Below are positions 35,555-44,369 of a stretch of 64,000 bases of DNA, piece after piece. Under the pieces are notes generated by a model. That model was given only the letters and a program-made list of their open reading frames with translations. It had not been told where the DNA came from and did no database searches. Both the position numbers and the translations under genes were made by a program. How positions within the stretch are numbered: position 1 is the first letter of the stretch; every line of letters begins with the position of its first letter. The DNA lies in NCBI GenBank assembly GCA_964479585.1, contig CAYZMP010000004.1, forward strand, positions 1 to 64,000. Reading direction: 5' to 3'. This DNA comes from UBA6182 sp964479585. GTDB taxonomy: Bacteria > Bacillota_I > Bacilli_A > Erysipelotrichales > Erysipelotrichaceae.

Positions 35555-36325
35555 CTAAAGGACAAGCTTTAATAGATCAATTAGGATGATTAAGATAAAA
35601 GAAGGACTAATTGTTTTGCTCATTTTTAAGTGTACTAAGTTAGGAAGTATTAATGAACTGCTTGATAAATTTTTAATATTGGCGTTTCCATAAGATGTAA
35701 TCAAATAACTGAAAACGTCTTTTTTATTTAACAATTTAAAAATATGCATCAAATTATTTTCTGAACATTTATGAGATAACACTACAACCATTGATTTCGA
35801 ACTAAATTGTTTTGTCATCAGTTCCATCTCAAAATCGCTAGCGATATATTCGATTTTAAACCCTTTTTTTCTAAACACTAGTGCAAACTCTTTTGCAAGT
35901 ATTGAAAATCCACCTGAACCAAACACAAATACTTCATCAAACTTTTTTATATGGTTAACCATATCAATTAACTCTTCTTCTTTTACAAAACGTAAAAATC
36001 GATCGAGTATTTTTTTATGATCAATAATTGAGTCAGTTAAACTGTTTTTCTGTTTGCTTTCGATTAAACTATCATTTTCTTCAATCATTTCAATTCTTAG
36101 CTGATTCTTTAAATCAATAAATCCATCATATTTCAGTTTTTGACAAAAACGAATCAAACTAGCTTTTGAAATATATAGTTTTTCAGTTAGCTCACTTATT
36201 TTCATGGTTATTACTTTTTCTGGGTTAGTAATTATATAACGAGCAATTATTTCGTCACTAGAAGTAAGTTTTCTACTGTATTCATGCAGTCTTGAATTAA
36301 AGTAATCTAACTCATTTTTAATCAT
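35555..36325 (-). CDS. RpiR/MurR family transcriptional regulator
   Basis: A 256-residue regulator with an N-terminal HTH_6 domain (about residues 1-75, including MKISELTEKLYISKASLIRFCQKL) and a C-terminal SIS sugar-isomerase fold (about 110-235, VFVFGSGGFSILAKEFA) that senses phosphosugars. It stands directly upstream of the mannoside PTS operon and is the likely controller of it, with mannose- or mannosyl-phosphate as effector. It follows the aldolase-like gene by 65 bases. RBS GGAGG. Confidence 0.9.
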   Translation of the reverse strand: MIKNELDYFNSRLHEYSRKLTSSDEIIARYIITNPEKVITMKISELTEKLYISKASLIRFCQKLKYDGFIDLKNQLRIEMIEENDSLIESKQKNSLTDSIIDHKKILDRFLRFVKEEELIDMVNHIKKFDEVFVFGSGGFSILAKEFALVFRKKGFKIEYIASDFEMELMTKQFSSKSMVVVLSHKCSENNLMHIFKLLNKKDVFSYLITSYGNANIKNLSSSSLILPNLVHLKMSKTISPSFILIILIDLLKLVL

Positions 36326-36390
36326 AGCAATCCTCCAAGTTTGTTTGTCCTAATTAATCTACACTTATTTATGCATCATTACTAATCACC

Positions 36391-37053
36391 TTATCCTATT
36401 GACTTTTGATGATCAATTTCAAATTGTTGGATGTCTTTTTCTACGGTTTCATCGTACACTAGTTCTTTATAAATTTCCATTGATATTGTGCATGAGTGAG
36501 CACCTGCTAAGTAAGCCTCTTCAACTTGAGTCGCACTTTTAAAACTAGCTGCGATAATTCTACACGAAAGATTTTGTTGATCAATAAACTTTCTTACCTT
36601 CGCAATCATCTGATTTGGATCATCTTGTTTATTTTTAATGATTCGATTGTAGTAAGGTGCAATATAATCACAACCTGCAAAGCACGCTAATAGCGCTTGT
36701 TGGACAGTGTAAATGGTTGTACCTAAAATCTTGTTGTTTTTATCTTTCTCTTTGATTATTTTTATGATTTGTAATCCAACATCTGTAATAGGCACTTTAT
36801 AAATAATCTTTTTATTGTTGTTGGCAAATTGCTCTACTAACTCAAAGTCTGTTTTCATCTCTTGAAAGGTTGTACCTACTAGTTGAATAAATAAATCACC
36901 TTCTATCAACGCAAGCATTTCCTTTAGATGTAAAAAACGCTCATTAGCTTCTCTAGCTAAAATAGTTGGATTGGTAGTCACCCCTTTAAAACTAGGGTAT
37001 TTTCTTATTTCTTTTACATCGTTTAAATTTGCTGAATCTAAATATAAAAACAT
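36391..37053 (-). CDS. Transaldolase / fructose-6-phosphate aldolase-like protein
   Basis: A 220-residue class I aldolase of the small transaldolase (FSA/TalC) subfamily. It begins MFLYLDSANL, has the signature GVTTNPTIL (about residues 24-32) and the Schiff-base Lys86 in YKVPIT. Such enzymes either cleave fructose 6-phosphate to dihydroxyacetone and glyceraldehyde 3-phosphate or run the transaldolase reaction; sequence alone does not decide. It follows the response regulator by 17 bases, so it belongs to the transport and sensing operon upstream and probably works on the imported sugar phosphate. A broken copy of its 3' end lies at 30484. Confidence 0.9.
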   Translation of the reverse strand: MFLYLDSANLNDVKEIRKYPSFKGVTTNPTILAREANERFLHLKEMLALIEGDLFIQLVGTTFQEMKTDFELVEQFANNNKKIIYKVPITDVGLQIIKIIKEKDKNNKILGTTIYTVQQALLACFAGCDYIAPYYNRIIKNKQDDPNQMIAKVRKFIDQQNLSCRIIAASFKSATQVEEAYLAGAHSCTISMEIYKELVYDETVEKDIQQFEIDHQKSIG

Positions 37054-37070
37054 GGTTTTCTCCTTTTTTT

Positions 37071-37874
37071 CTACTTATCGTTTTTATTCATGACATAATT
37101 TGATGTTATAAATTCCTTTGGCGAAGTATGCACATATTGCATAAACACATGATAAAAGTATTTGTAGTCTTTAAAACCACACATTAAAGCAATTTCATAC
37201 AGTTTGTATTTGTCTTGTAATAACAAATCAATGGACTGTTGCACACGAAAGCGATTAATATATTCATTGACATTAAATGATGTTACTTTTTTAAATGTTC
37301 TACTTACATAGCCTGGACTCATCTCTAAGGCCTCTGATAGACTATCTAAAGATATTTTTTGATGGTAGTTGCTATGAATATAATTCAATGCTTTTTCAAC
37401 CATACGATGATTGGATGCGGACAATACAAGCGATTGTCTACCCTCAAAAAGATCGATGGTTGATGTTTTATTTATGGTTTGCTTAAAATGCTCAACTTGT
37501 TGTTTGTTTTCAATCGATTGCTTTACTTTCACTAATATGTCTTTTAGTTTTCTTTCATCAATTGGTTTTAATATAAAATGAGAAACACCCAGTTCAATGG
37601 CTTTTTGAGCATATTCAAACTCCGCAAAACCAGTCATAACAATAGTTTCAAAAGTTCTATTTTCAATCGATTGCAACATTTTTAAACCATCCATAATTGG
37701 CATTTTTATGTCAGTAATAATTACATCCGGAGTGGTTTGTTGTATTACTTTTCTTCCTTGTGCACCATTTTCTGCTTCATCAATCACAATAAAGCCATGT
37801 TGTTGCCATGGAAAAGTATATATTAATCCTTTACGTAGGAGTTCTTCATCTTCAATAACAACTACTTTTATCAC
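37071..37874 (-). CDS. Response regulator, receiver plus AraC-type DNA-binding domain (YesN-like)
   Basis: A 267-residue regulator. The receiver domain (about residues 1-120) has the phosphorylated Asp55 in DVIITDIKMP and acidic residues at 8-10. The C-terminal part (about 165-262) carries two AraC-type HTH motifs (SLDSLSEALEMSPGYVSRTF and ALMCGFKDYKYFYHVF). It is the partner of the sensor kinase, with which it overlaps by 4 bases. An inverted repeat next to the -35 box at 44313-44318 is the best candidate for its target. Confidence 0.92.
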   Translation of the reverse strand: MIKVVVIEDEELLRKGLIYTFPWQQHGFIVIDEAENGAQGRKVIQQTTPDVIITDIKMPIMDGLKMLQSIENRTFETIVMTGFAEFEYAQKAIELGVSHFILKPIDERKLKDILVKVKQSIENKQQVEHFKQTINKTSTIDLFEGRQSLVLSASNHRMVEKALNYIHSNYHQKISLDSLSEALEMSPGYVSRTFKKVTSFNVNEYINRFRVQQSIDLLLQDKYKLYEIALMCGFKDYKYFYHVFMQYVHTSPKEFITSNYVMNKNDK

Positions 37875-39583
37875 TTCTTTTCCTCCTTACTTTGAAATGG
37901 AAGTATTATATCAATTTTTGTTGTTTGGTTTTTAATTGAGTCAATACGCAGGCCATACTGTTTTCCATATTGAAGCATAATTCTACGATGAACATTGTAT
38001 AGTCCAATATGTTCACTTTCATTATGTTCACTATTAAGTAAATCATTAATTTCTTGAAGTCTTTCTTTATTAAACCCTATACCATTGTCAATAACAGAAA
38101 TAATTAACTGATTATCCTCTACTTTACTTATAATTTCAATTTTCATATCTTGTTGGGTATACCCATGATTTAAACTATTTTCAATAAGGGGTTGAATCAT
38201 CAGTTTTGGAATAATCGCTTCTTTGGATCGTTCACTAACATCAATATCAAAAGATAAACGTTTACCATGTCTGAATTGTGATATTTTCAAATAATCTCTT
38301 ATATATTTAATGTCTTTTTCAAGAGTCACAAATTGTTGCCCAAACTCAATACTGTATCTTAGTAACCGTGCTAAAGATAAAGTGAACTTCTCTGCCTCTT
38401 GGGTATTCATTCGAATCAAATACTTTAAAGACTCAAGTGCATTAAATAGAAAGTGCGGGTTAAACTGTGACTCTAATTGTTTGATTTCAGAAAGATTGTT
38501 TCGAGTATTTAGTTCGTTGTTTTCTGCAATTAATGACTTAACATTGGACAACATTTCATTAAAATACACACTCACTTTATTAAACTCATCATAAGTTTGA
38601 ATATCAAGATTCACATTTAGGTTTCCTTGTTTAACTTCATCAATGGCATTTAGTAGTTCATCTAAAGATTGTGTATTTTTATTGGAGAAACGATCTGCAA
38701 TGGAAAATAAAACAATAATGGACAAAATAACCACAAACAATTGAACTGCTAGTCCTGTATAAAACAGTGAATTTAAAAACTGCATGGATGATAATGTATA
38801 TACTTTAATCCGTTGATTCGCAACATTATTGACATGTATGTAATGTCTTTGATTGCGAATCGATGTTGTGTATCGTTCATCTTCAATTTCTGGTTCAAAC
38901 TTCGCAATAGGATTAAGAACAGTGGTATCTGTGGAAATAATGGAGTTTTGATATCGATCTGTAATCACTAAAATATCAACAGGGTTTTCTTGAATAAGAA
39001 AGTTTAACTGCGATTCAATAATATCAAAAACAAGATAACCTATAACTTCTTCATCAACCATGATTGACTTACCAATGGAATAAAGGGTTCTTAAGTTGTT
39101 TGATAATTGTTGTTTGTTAACTCTCATTACTACTTGCTCATTATTCGCATCCATTTGACGAAAGATACCAGAAAGAAACTTATATTCGATATCGTATGGG
39201 TTTTGAGCATACGAGTTAGTCAATAGTAACTCCCCTTGATGATCAAAGACGTAAAATAGACTATGAATTTCCTGTTGATCAATAAACCGATACAACTCTT
39301 CAAAGAGTGTTTGACGACCATCCACTACATCTAAAATTCGAGACGAAAGTTGAGGCTCAAATACTTCCACAATGTAATCTTCATACATAAGTATTTGTTC
39401 ATTTACTCTTTCACTTACGTAGTTGTTTACTTTTTGATTGGTGGTTGACATAATGTACAATCCAATAACATTAATAAACACATAAAATAACAATGAAAAA
39501 ACCACCACAAGGCTTATAGAAACAAGTAGTATGGAGTTTCGTAGTTCATCTTTAAATCGTTTGTAATTTCTTTGTATGTTCAT
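37871..39583 (-). CDS. Sensor histidine kinase (YesM-like)
   Basis: A 570-residue membrane kinase. A helix at about residues 19-46, an extracellular sensor of about 220 residues, a second helix at about 274-296, a HAMP linker, and the His_kinase domain with phosphorylated His377 in QFNPHFLFNALESL. The C-terminal ATPase has IENSLNHG and DNGIGF motifs. This class senses sugars or oligosaccharides, often through a binding protein, and phosphorylates the AraC-type regulator. The ribosome binding site is weak. A TATAAT near 39620 might give it its own promoter behind the mgtC hairpin. Confidence 0.92.
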   Translation of the reverse strand: MNIQRNYKRFKDELRNSILLVSISLVVVFSLLFYVFINVIGLYIMSTTNQKVNNYVSERVNEQILMYEDYIVEVFEPQLSSRILDVVDGRQTLFEELYRFIDQQEIHSLFYVFDHQGELLLTNSYAQNPYDIEYKFLSGIFRQMDANNEQVVMRVNKQQLSNNLRTLYSIGKSIMVDEEVIGYLVFDIIESQLNFLIQENPVDILVITDRYQNSIISTDTTVLNPIAKFEPEIEDERYTTSIRNQRHYIHVNNVANQRIKVYTLSSMQFLNSLFYTGLAVQLFVVILSIIVLFSIADRFSNKNTQSLDELLNAIDEVKQGNLNVNLDIQTYDEFNKVSVYFNEMLSNVKSLIAENNELNTRNNLSEIKQLESQFNPHFLFNALESLKYLIRMNTQEAEKFTLSLARLLRYSIEFGQQFVTLEKDIKYIRDYLKISQFRHGKRLSFDIDVSERSKEAIIPKLMIQPLIENSLNHGYTQQDMKIEIISKVEDNQLIISVIDNGIGFNKERLQEINDLLNSEHNESEHIGLYNVHRRIMLQYGKQYGLRIDSIKNQTTKIDIILPFQSKEEKK

Positions 39584-39633
39584 CTTTATTCACAATCAAT
39601 AGTATGTTGCTGAAACTCCTATATTATACAACA

Positions 39634-39653
39634 AAAGGGCGTAATTGCCCTTT
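39634..39653 (-). terminator. Hairpin between mgtC and the sensor kinase gene
   Basis: AAAGGGC (39634-39640) and GCCCTTT (39647-39653) form a 7-bp GC-rich stem with a 6-base loop, followed on the minus strand by TTTTGTTG. It is a moderate terminator, probably leaky, separating the transport genes from the signalling genes. Confidence 0.6.
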
Positions 39654-39658
39654 AACTT

Positions 39659-40342
39659 TTATATTTCATCTATAAAGTTGACACCTTCTACCGTTTCAAT
39701 GCTTTCTAAAATGGTTTTATGATGTGTTTTATGAGGCAATCGTAAGGAAATAAAGTAAAACTTACTATCAATTGACTGTTGATCAATGCGATCGATTTCA
39801 TTGACATGGCATTGTTGTTGTTTTAATTTACGAACAATTCGTCCGATGTTTGTCTCATTGCTAAGCTCGACATATATGTCCATTACAAAGCTAGAACTTT
39901 GAAGATGATAGTCATAAATCGAGAAAATACGTGTTATTAAAACAAAGAGGATTACTGCACTAAGTACACCGCTATAAAATCCAATTCCAATCGCTAAACC
40001 AAGGGTCGCCGCAAACCATAGACCAGCTGCGGTTGTAAGACCTTTTATTTGGTTACGACCAGTAACCATGATTGTACCTGCTCCTAAAAAGCCAACACCA
40101 CTAATTACTTGTGCGGATAAACGACCAATATCGGTGCCACCATTAGACACAAGAAACAAGTATTCGCTTGTAAGCATAACTAAAGCAGACCCCATACACA
40201 CCAATGCATGTGTTTTAATGCCTGCAGGCCGACCTTTTTTAACTCGATCAACACCAATAAAGGCTCCCATAAAGGCAGAAAGCATGACACGAAAGAATAC
40301 CGAACCAACCATAGCATAATCAATGGTGAAACTATCTAACAT
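39659..40342 (-). CDS. mgtC: MgtC/SapB family membrane protein
   Basis: A 227-residue protein: four to five N-terminal helices with the family motif GAFIGVDRVKKGRPAGIKTHALVCMG (about residues 26-51; only its start and GRPAG.RTH-like core matter) and a soluble C-terminal domain (about 145-227). MgtC proteins are linked to Mg limitation, membrane potential and phosphate balance; SapB relatives are widespread housekeeping proteins. It sits 18 bases after the ABC ATPase gene, which suggests co-expression with the sugar-phosphate importer, perhaps because phosphate load is sensed. Confidence 0.9.
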   Translation of the reverse strand: MLDSFTIDYAMVGSVFFRVMLSAFMGAFIGVDRVKKGRPAGIKTHALVCMGSALVMLTSEYLFLVSNGGTDIGRLSAQVISGVGFLGAGTIMVTGRNQIKGLTTAAGLWFAATLGLAIGIGFYSGVLSAVILFVLITRIFSIYDYHLQSSSFVMDIYVELSNETNIGRIVRKLKQQQCHVNEIDRIDQQSIDSKFYFISLRLPHKTHHKTILESIETVEGVNFIDEI

Positions 40343-40360
40343 GTCTATGCCCTCCTTTTC

Positions 40361-41428
40361 TTATAATACGTGAATCGAATTTTGATCAAATCCAATCATC
40401 ATACTTTCGCCTGTTTCATACAAACGTTTGCCGGTTGGATTGCTATCACTAATCTCAATGAGCAACCCATTTAACTCAACAGCATACTCATGAATTTGAC
40501 CCATGTATATGCTTTTGTCTACTTTAACTTCATGTTTGTTTTCATTAATAACAACACCTTCAGGTCGAATAACAACACGTACTTTTTGATTTGGCTCATA
40601 CTCTTTAAGAATATTCACTTCATATTCAACACCAAATATTTCAATAATGGCTTTTTTATCCTTTACTGATACTATCGTTGCATCAAGAATATTTGCACGA
40701 CCAATAAATGTCGCCACAAACTCACTAACAGGATGTTGATAAATTTCTTGAGGAGTTCCTGCTTGTTCGATATTACCATCATTCATAATGACAACTTTAT
40801 CTGAGATCGCCATTGCTTCTTCTTGATCATGGGTAACATACACAGAAGTGATTCCTACTGTTTTTTGAATACGACGAATTTCATCACGCATGTGAATACG
40901 TAATTTTGCATCTAAGTTAGAAAGTGGTTCATCAAACAACAAGACTCCAGGTTCCATTACTAAAGCACGAGCTAAAGAGACTCGTTGTTGTTGTCCACCA
41001 GACATTTGAGCAGGAACACGCTTAGAGAAATCTTCCATCTTCATCATTTTCAAAATCCGACCGACACGTTCTTTTACTTCTTCTTTAGGTCTTTTTTGAA
41101 TCTTTAAACCATACGCAATATTATCATACACATTCATGTGTGGAAACAGAGCATAGTTTTGAAAAACCATCGCTGTATCACGTTTATCTGGTGATTTACT
41201 TGCAACATTTTCTTCTCCAATAAACACTTGTCCAGCTGTTGGCATTTCAAATCCTGCAATCATTCTTAATGTGGTTGTTTTGCCACAACCTGATGGTCCT
41301 AACATCGTCACAAACTCACCTGGCTGAATGTCTAAGTCAATGTTGTTTACAGCCACTACTTGATTATTTTCAGAAGTAATAAATGTTTTGTTTAAGTTTT
41401 TAAGTAATACTCTTTTTGGTGTTTTCAT
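40361..41428 (-). CDS. ABC transporter ATP-binding protein (FbpC/AfuC/PotA type)
   Basis: A 355-residue ATPase: Walker A GPSGCGKTTT (about residues 43-52), Q-loop, signature MSGGQQQRVSLARAL (about 141-155) and Walker B GVLLFDEPLSNLDAKL. The C-terminal 120 residues form a TOBE domain. It drives the fused permease encoded 2 bases upstream. Although this subfamily is commonly labelled iron or polyamine importer, the same fold serves the sugar-phosphate importers of the AfuABC group. Confidence 0.92.
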   Translation of the reverse strand: MKTPKRVLLKNLNKTFITSENNQVVAVNNIDLDIQPGEFVTMLGPSGCGKTTTLRMIAGFEMPTAGQVFIGEENVASKSPDKRDTAMVFQNYALFPHMNVYDNIAYGLKIQKRPKEEVKERVGRILKMMKMEDFSKRVPAQMSGGQQQRVSLARALVMEPGVLLFDEPLSNLDAKLRIHMRDEIRRIQKTVGITSVYVTHDQEEAMAISDKVVIMNDGNIEQAGTPQEIYQHPVSEFVATFIGRANILDATIVSVKDKKAIIEIFGVEYEVNILKEYEPNQKVRVVIRPEGVVINENKHEVKVDKSIYMGQIHEYAVELNGLLIEISDSNPTGKRLYETGESMMIGFDQNSIHVL

Positions 41429-41430
41429 AC

Positions 41431-43137
41431 TTACGCATTCCTTTCTAAGTCAGAAGAATCAATTCCAAACTTCGATAACACAAACTGCAATAGCCATACT
41501 ACAGCCATTACGATAACAATTAGTACCGTGGAGTAAGCAGAGGCAACTCCAATTTTACCTACATCAATTTGACTCATAACCGCTGCCGTTAGTAAGTTAT
41601 ACCTTGCAGATATTAAGAAGATAACGGTACTAACTAATGTCATGCTTCGAATAAAGGTATACACAAGACCACTAAAGAATGCAGGGCGAATCATTGGTAT
41701 TGTTACAGAGGTAAATACTTTAGCACTTGAAGCTCCAAGTACACTAGCAGCTTCTTCTATCGAAGGATCAATTTGTTGTAAGGCTGCCATGCCTGATCGA
41801 ATACCAATGGGCATGCTTCGCATAACAAAGGCAATAATTAAGATTGTTGCAGTACCAGTTAATACTAAAGGTCTAGTGTTATAGGATAGAACATATCCTA
41901 AACCAATAACAGTACCTGGTATCGCTAAGGCCATCATGGTTGTAACTTCCACAAATCCTCTACCAACAAATCGTTTACGAATAATAAGAAATGCAATAAT
42001 CATGGCTAGTACACCGCTTATAGGAGTAGCTAGCATAGCTAAGTATGTTGTATCAAAGATTGGTTTTGTACCTAAATCAAACACATATCGATAATGATCA
42101 AGGGAGAATGAGTAATCAATACCCCATAGTTTAATAAAGGAGCCAATCGGCACTAATGCATAGAGCACACCTACAAAGATACTGATGGCTAAAACTAATG
42201 CATAGATTGGTCGAACAATCTTTTTAGAATCAATTAACTCACGAGCACGGGATGCTTTTCCTGTAACAGTGATGTAAGTCTTTTTATCAACATAATATTT
42301 TTGAACCATAAACACGGTAATAGATATCATCAGCAATACTACAGCAAGAGCAGTCGCTCCACTCATGTCGTAGTTTCCTATACCTTGAAGATAGATTTGC
42401 ACAGCCAAGGTTGTGTAGTTTCCTCCAATTACCATTGGATTACTAAAGTCCGCAATCGATTGAATAAATACTAATAAAAAGGCATTAGCAAGTCCTGGAA
42501 CCATTAGTGGTAAGGTTATTGTTTTAAACACTTCCCAACGAGATGCCCCTAAGTCACGAGCAGCTTCTTCTACTGAAGGATCAATACTCTTTAATAAACC
42601 GACAAGCAATAAGTAAGCAACTGGGAAAAAGGTTAAGACTTGTACTAAAGCTAAACCATGAAATCCGTAAACATTCGCTTCTCGCATTCCAAATAGTCCA
42701 CGTGTGATAAAACCATTACGACCAAACAATAAGATGGTTGATAAGGCAATTACAAACGGTGGTGAAATCATAGGCAAAATTGCAATGGCATTAAATAGTT
42801 TTTTAAATTTAATTTTTAAATACGCAGAAGCGTAAGCAAAGAGAAACCCTATTAATGTAGATACAACACTTACAAAGAATCCTAGATTTAACGTATTCCA
42901 CAATACTTTAGACAAATTTGGGTTTTCAAAAATTCTAAAGTAGTTTCTTAATGTAAATCCATCTCCTGTAATAACACTTTGTTTAAAAATGTTGTACAGT
43001 GGAAACAGCACAAATAAAAACACGATTGCAATAACGCCTAAAATTGCGACAGTTAAAATCGGATCGCGAAAATTCTTTTTGGCCGTGTCAATTTCAGTTT
43101 TAACGAATAATTTAAAGTTTTTTCGAAATTTTGACAT
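41431..43137 (-). CDS. Fused ABC transporter permease (FbpB/AfuB type)
   Basis: A 568-residue permease made of two BPD_transp_1 halves. Each half carries an EAA coupling motif, EEAARDLGASRWEVFKTITL near residue 193 and EEAASVLGASSAKVFTSVTI near 469, with about 12 membrane segments in total. Tandem-fused permeases are typical of ferric-iron and AfuB-type importers. The hairpin at 43171-43199 separates it from the binding-protein gene. Confidence 0.92.
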   Translation of the reverse strand: MSKFRKNFKLFVKTEIDTAKKNFRDPILTVAILGVIAIVFLFVLFPLYNIFKQSVITGDGFTLRNYFRIFENPNLSKVLWNTLNLGFFVSVVSTLIGFLFAYASAYLKIKFKKLFNAIAILPMISPPFVIALSTILLFGRNGFITRGLFGMREANVYGFHGLALVQVLTFFPVAYLLLVGLLKSIDPSVEEAARDLGASRWEVFKTITLPLMVPGLANAFLLVFIQSIADFSNPMVIGGNYTTLAVQIYLQGIGNYDMSGATALAVVLLMISITVFMVQKYYVDKKTYITVTGKASRARELIDSKKIVRPIYALVLAISIFVGVLYALVPIGSFIKLWGIDYSFSLDHYRYVFDLGTKPIFDTTYLAMLATPISGVLAMIIAFLIIRKRFVGRGFVEVTTMMALAIPGTVIGLGYVLSYNTRPLVLTGTATILIIAFVMRSMPIGIRSGMAALQQIDPSIEEAASVLGASSAKVFTSVTIPMIRPAFFSGLVYTFIRSMTLVSTVIFLISARYNLLTAAVMSQIDVGKIGVASAYSTVLIVIVMAVVWLLQFVLSKFGIDSSDLERNA

Positions 43138-43170
43138 TTCAACTCTCCTTTTTCTTACATCTTTGAATGA

Positions 43171-43199
43171 AAGAATTCATGAGAGACTCATGAATTCTT
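43171..43199 (-). terminator. Intercistronic hairpin behind the binding-protein gene
   Basis: A perfect 13-bp stem (AAGAATTCATGAG 43171-43183, CTCATGAATTCTT 43187-43199) with a 3-base loop, 14 bases after the binding-protein stop. No U-tract; likely protects or partly terminates the message so that the lipoprotein is made in excess. Confidence 0.7.
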
Positions 43200-43212
43200 C
43201 ATCATTTTACCT

Positions 43213-44262
43213 TTACTCAGTTGGAGGGGTCGTTTGAGTAGCTTCGTTAAACTTTTCAACTAATGCAGAGCGGTTTGTACCAGCCCATACAAAGTCGTAG
43301 TCAATTAGTTTTGTGCTTGCTAGTTCTTGTGCTTCTTCTGGAGGTTGTGCATTAGGATTGGTTAAGAATTGGTATGAACCAACAACACTTCCTAATTCTT
43401 GTGCTTCTTTTGTTAGTGCCCAATCAACAAACTTTTTAGCAGCTTCTTGATCTGGTCCACCAGCTAGAATTGCAACACCACCGATTTCAAATCCTGTACC
43501 TTCAGAAGGTGCAGAGATTACGATATCTTTAAATCCTTCAATACGATATTTTACAGCATCATGTAAGAATGTAATTCCAATAGGGATTTCTTTTAAACCA
43601 ACCATACGACCAGGAGCTGTTCCTGATTTTGTATATTGACGAATTTGTTGGTTGAATTTCGAAACATATTCCATCGCTTCATCTTCACCCATCAATTGGA
43701 TAAGTGTGGCTAACATTGTGTACGCTGTTCCAGATGAACCTGGGTGAGCTGTAACGATTTGACCTTTAAATTCAGGTTTTAATAAATCTTGCCAAGATGT
43801 TGGATAGTCATAGTTGTTTTCTTCAAACCATTCTTTATCCAATACAAATCCTAAGTAACCTGAGTAGATTCCAGTCCAGTAACCTTCAGGGTCTTTAAAT
43901 TGGTCAGGAATTTGATCCGCATTTGGTGATACATAAGGAACCAACATATCATCAGCCATTGCTGCGATATATGCATCAACAGGTCCACCATACCAAATAC
44001 TCGCACTCATGTTTTCTTTTTCTGCTAAGATACGAGCAAGTGTTTCACCACTACTCATACGTACGAAGTTTGTTTTAACTCCTGTAGCTTCTTCAAATTC
44101 TCTAGCTGCTAAAATAGCATGATCTTCCATTAACCCAGCATAAATAGTCAATGAAAGGTTTTCGTTGTCGCCATCTCCGTTATTGGATGATCCACCGCTA
44201 CATGCAGTGATTAGCATAACAACTAATAGTAATGAAACAATTTTAAATAATTTTGATTTCAT
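43213..44262 (-). CDS. ABC transporter substrate-binding lipoprotein, AfuA-like (probable sugar phosphate binder)
   Basis: A 349-residue lipoprotein with lipobox ITAC (Cys21) and a short Ser/Asn/Gly/Asp linker. The fold is the type 2 binding protein of the FbpA/AfuA cluster (LTIYAGLMEDH, EEATGVKTNFV, SASIWYGGPVDAY, SGTAYTMLATL). It lacks the Tyr-Tyr pair that ferric-binding FbpA proteins use late in the sequence. It has Ser70-Ser71 and a His234-Asp235 pair (FLHDAVKY) with Glu254 and Glu259 nearby, resembling what I recall of the sugar-phosphate site of AfuA. With an FSA-like aldolase and a YesMN system in the same gene string, a hexose phosphate is the best guess for its ligand. Confidence 0.8.
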   Translation of the reverse strand: MKSKLFKIVSLLLVVMLITACSGGSSNNGDGDNENLSLTIYAGLMEDHAILAAREFEEATGVKTNFVRMSSGETLARILAEKENMSASIWYGGPVDAYIAAMADDMLVPYVSPNADQIPDQFKDPEGYWTGIYSGYLGFVLDKEWFEENNYDYPTSWQDLLKPEFKGQIVTAHPGSSGTAYTMLATLIQLMGEDEAMEYVSKFNQQIRQYTKSGTAPGRMVGLKEIPIGITFLHDAVKYRIEGFKDIVISAPSEGTGFEIGGVAILAGGPDQEAAKKFVDWALTKEAQELGSVVGSYQFLTNPNAQPPEEAQELASTKLIDYDFVWAGTNRSALVEKFNEATQTTPPTE

Positions 44263-44289
44263 TATATTTCCTCCTTTGTTTCTACATTA

Positions 44290-44369
44290 ATTGTAGGTTT
44301 GTATGTAATCGTTTTCAATGGGCCTAATCGGACAAAACATCCGATATTTTGACCTTTTAAGCGCTTTCA
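44290..44369 (-). promoter_or_regulatory. Promoter, activator site and cre box of the AfuABC-like operon
   Basis: On the minus strand TTGAAA (44318-44313) and TACAAT (44295-44290) are 17 bases apart. Nine bases before the -35 lies an inverted repeat, ATCGGA-7-TCCGAT (44327-44345), in the position of a class II activator site. Further upstream TTTAAGCGCTTTCA (44356-44369) matches the cre consensus at 13 of 14 positions. Confidence 0.7.

Noticed and set aside
40361..44262. Annotation as a ferric-iron FbpABC importer
   Set aside because: The binding protein lacks the paired tyrosines that hold iron, and the operon context (YesMN, aldolase, cre box) is carbohydrate-related.
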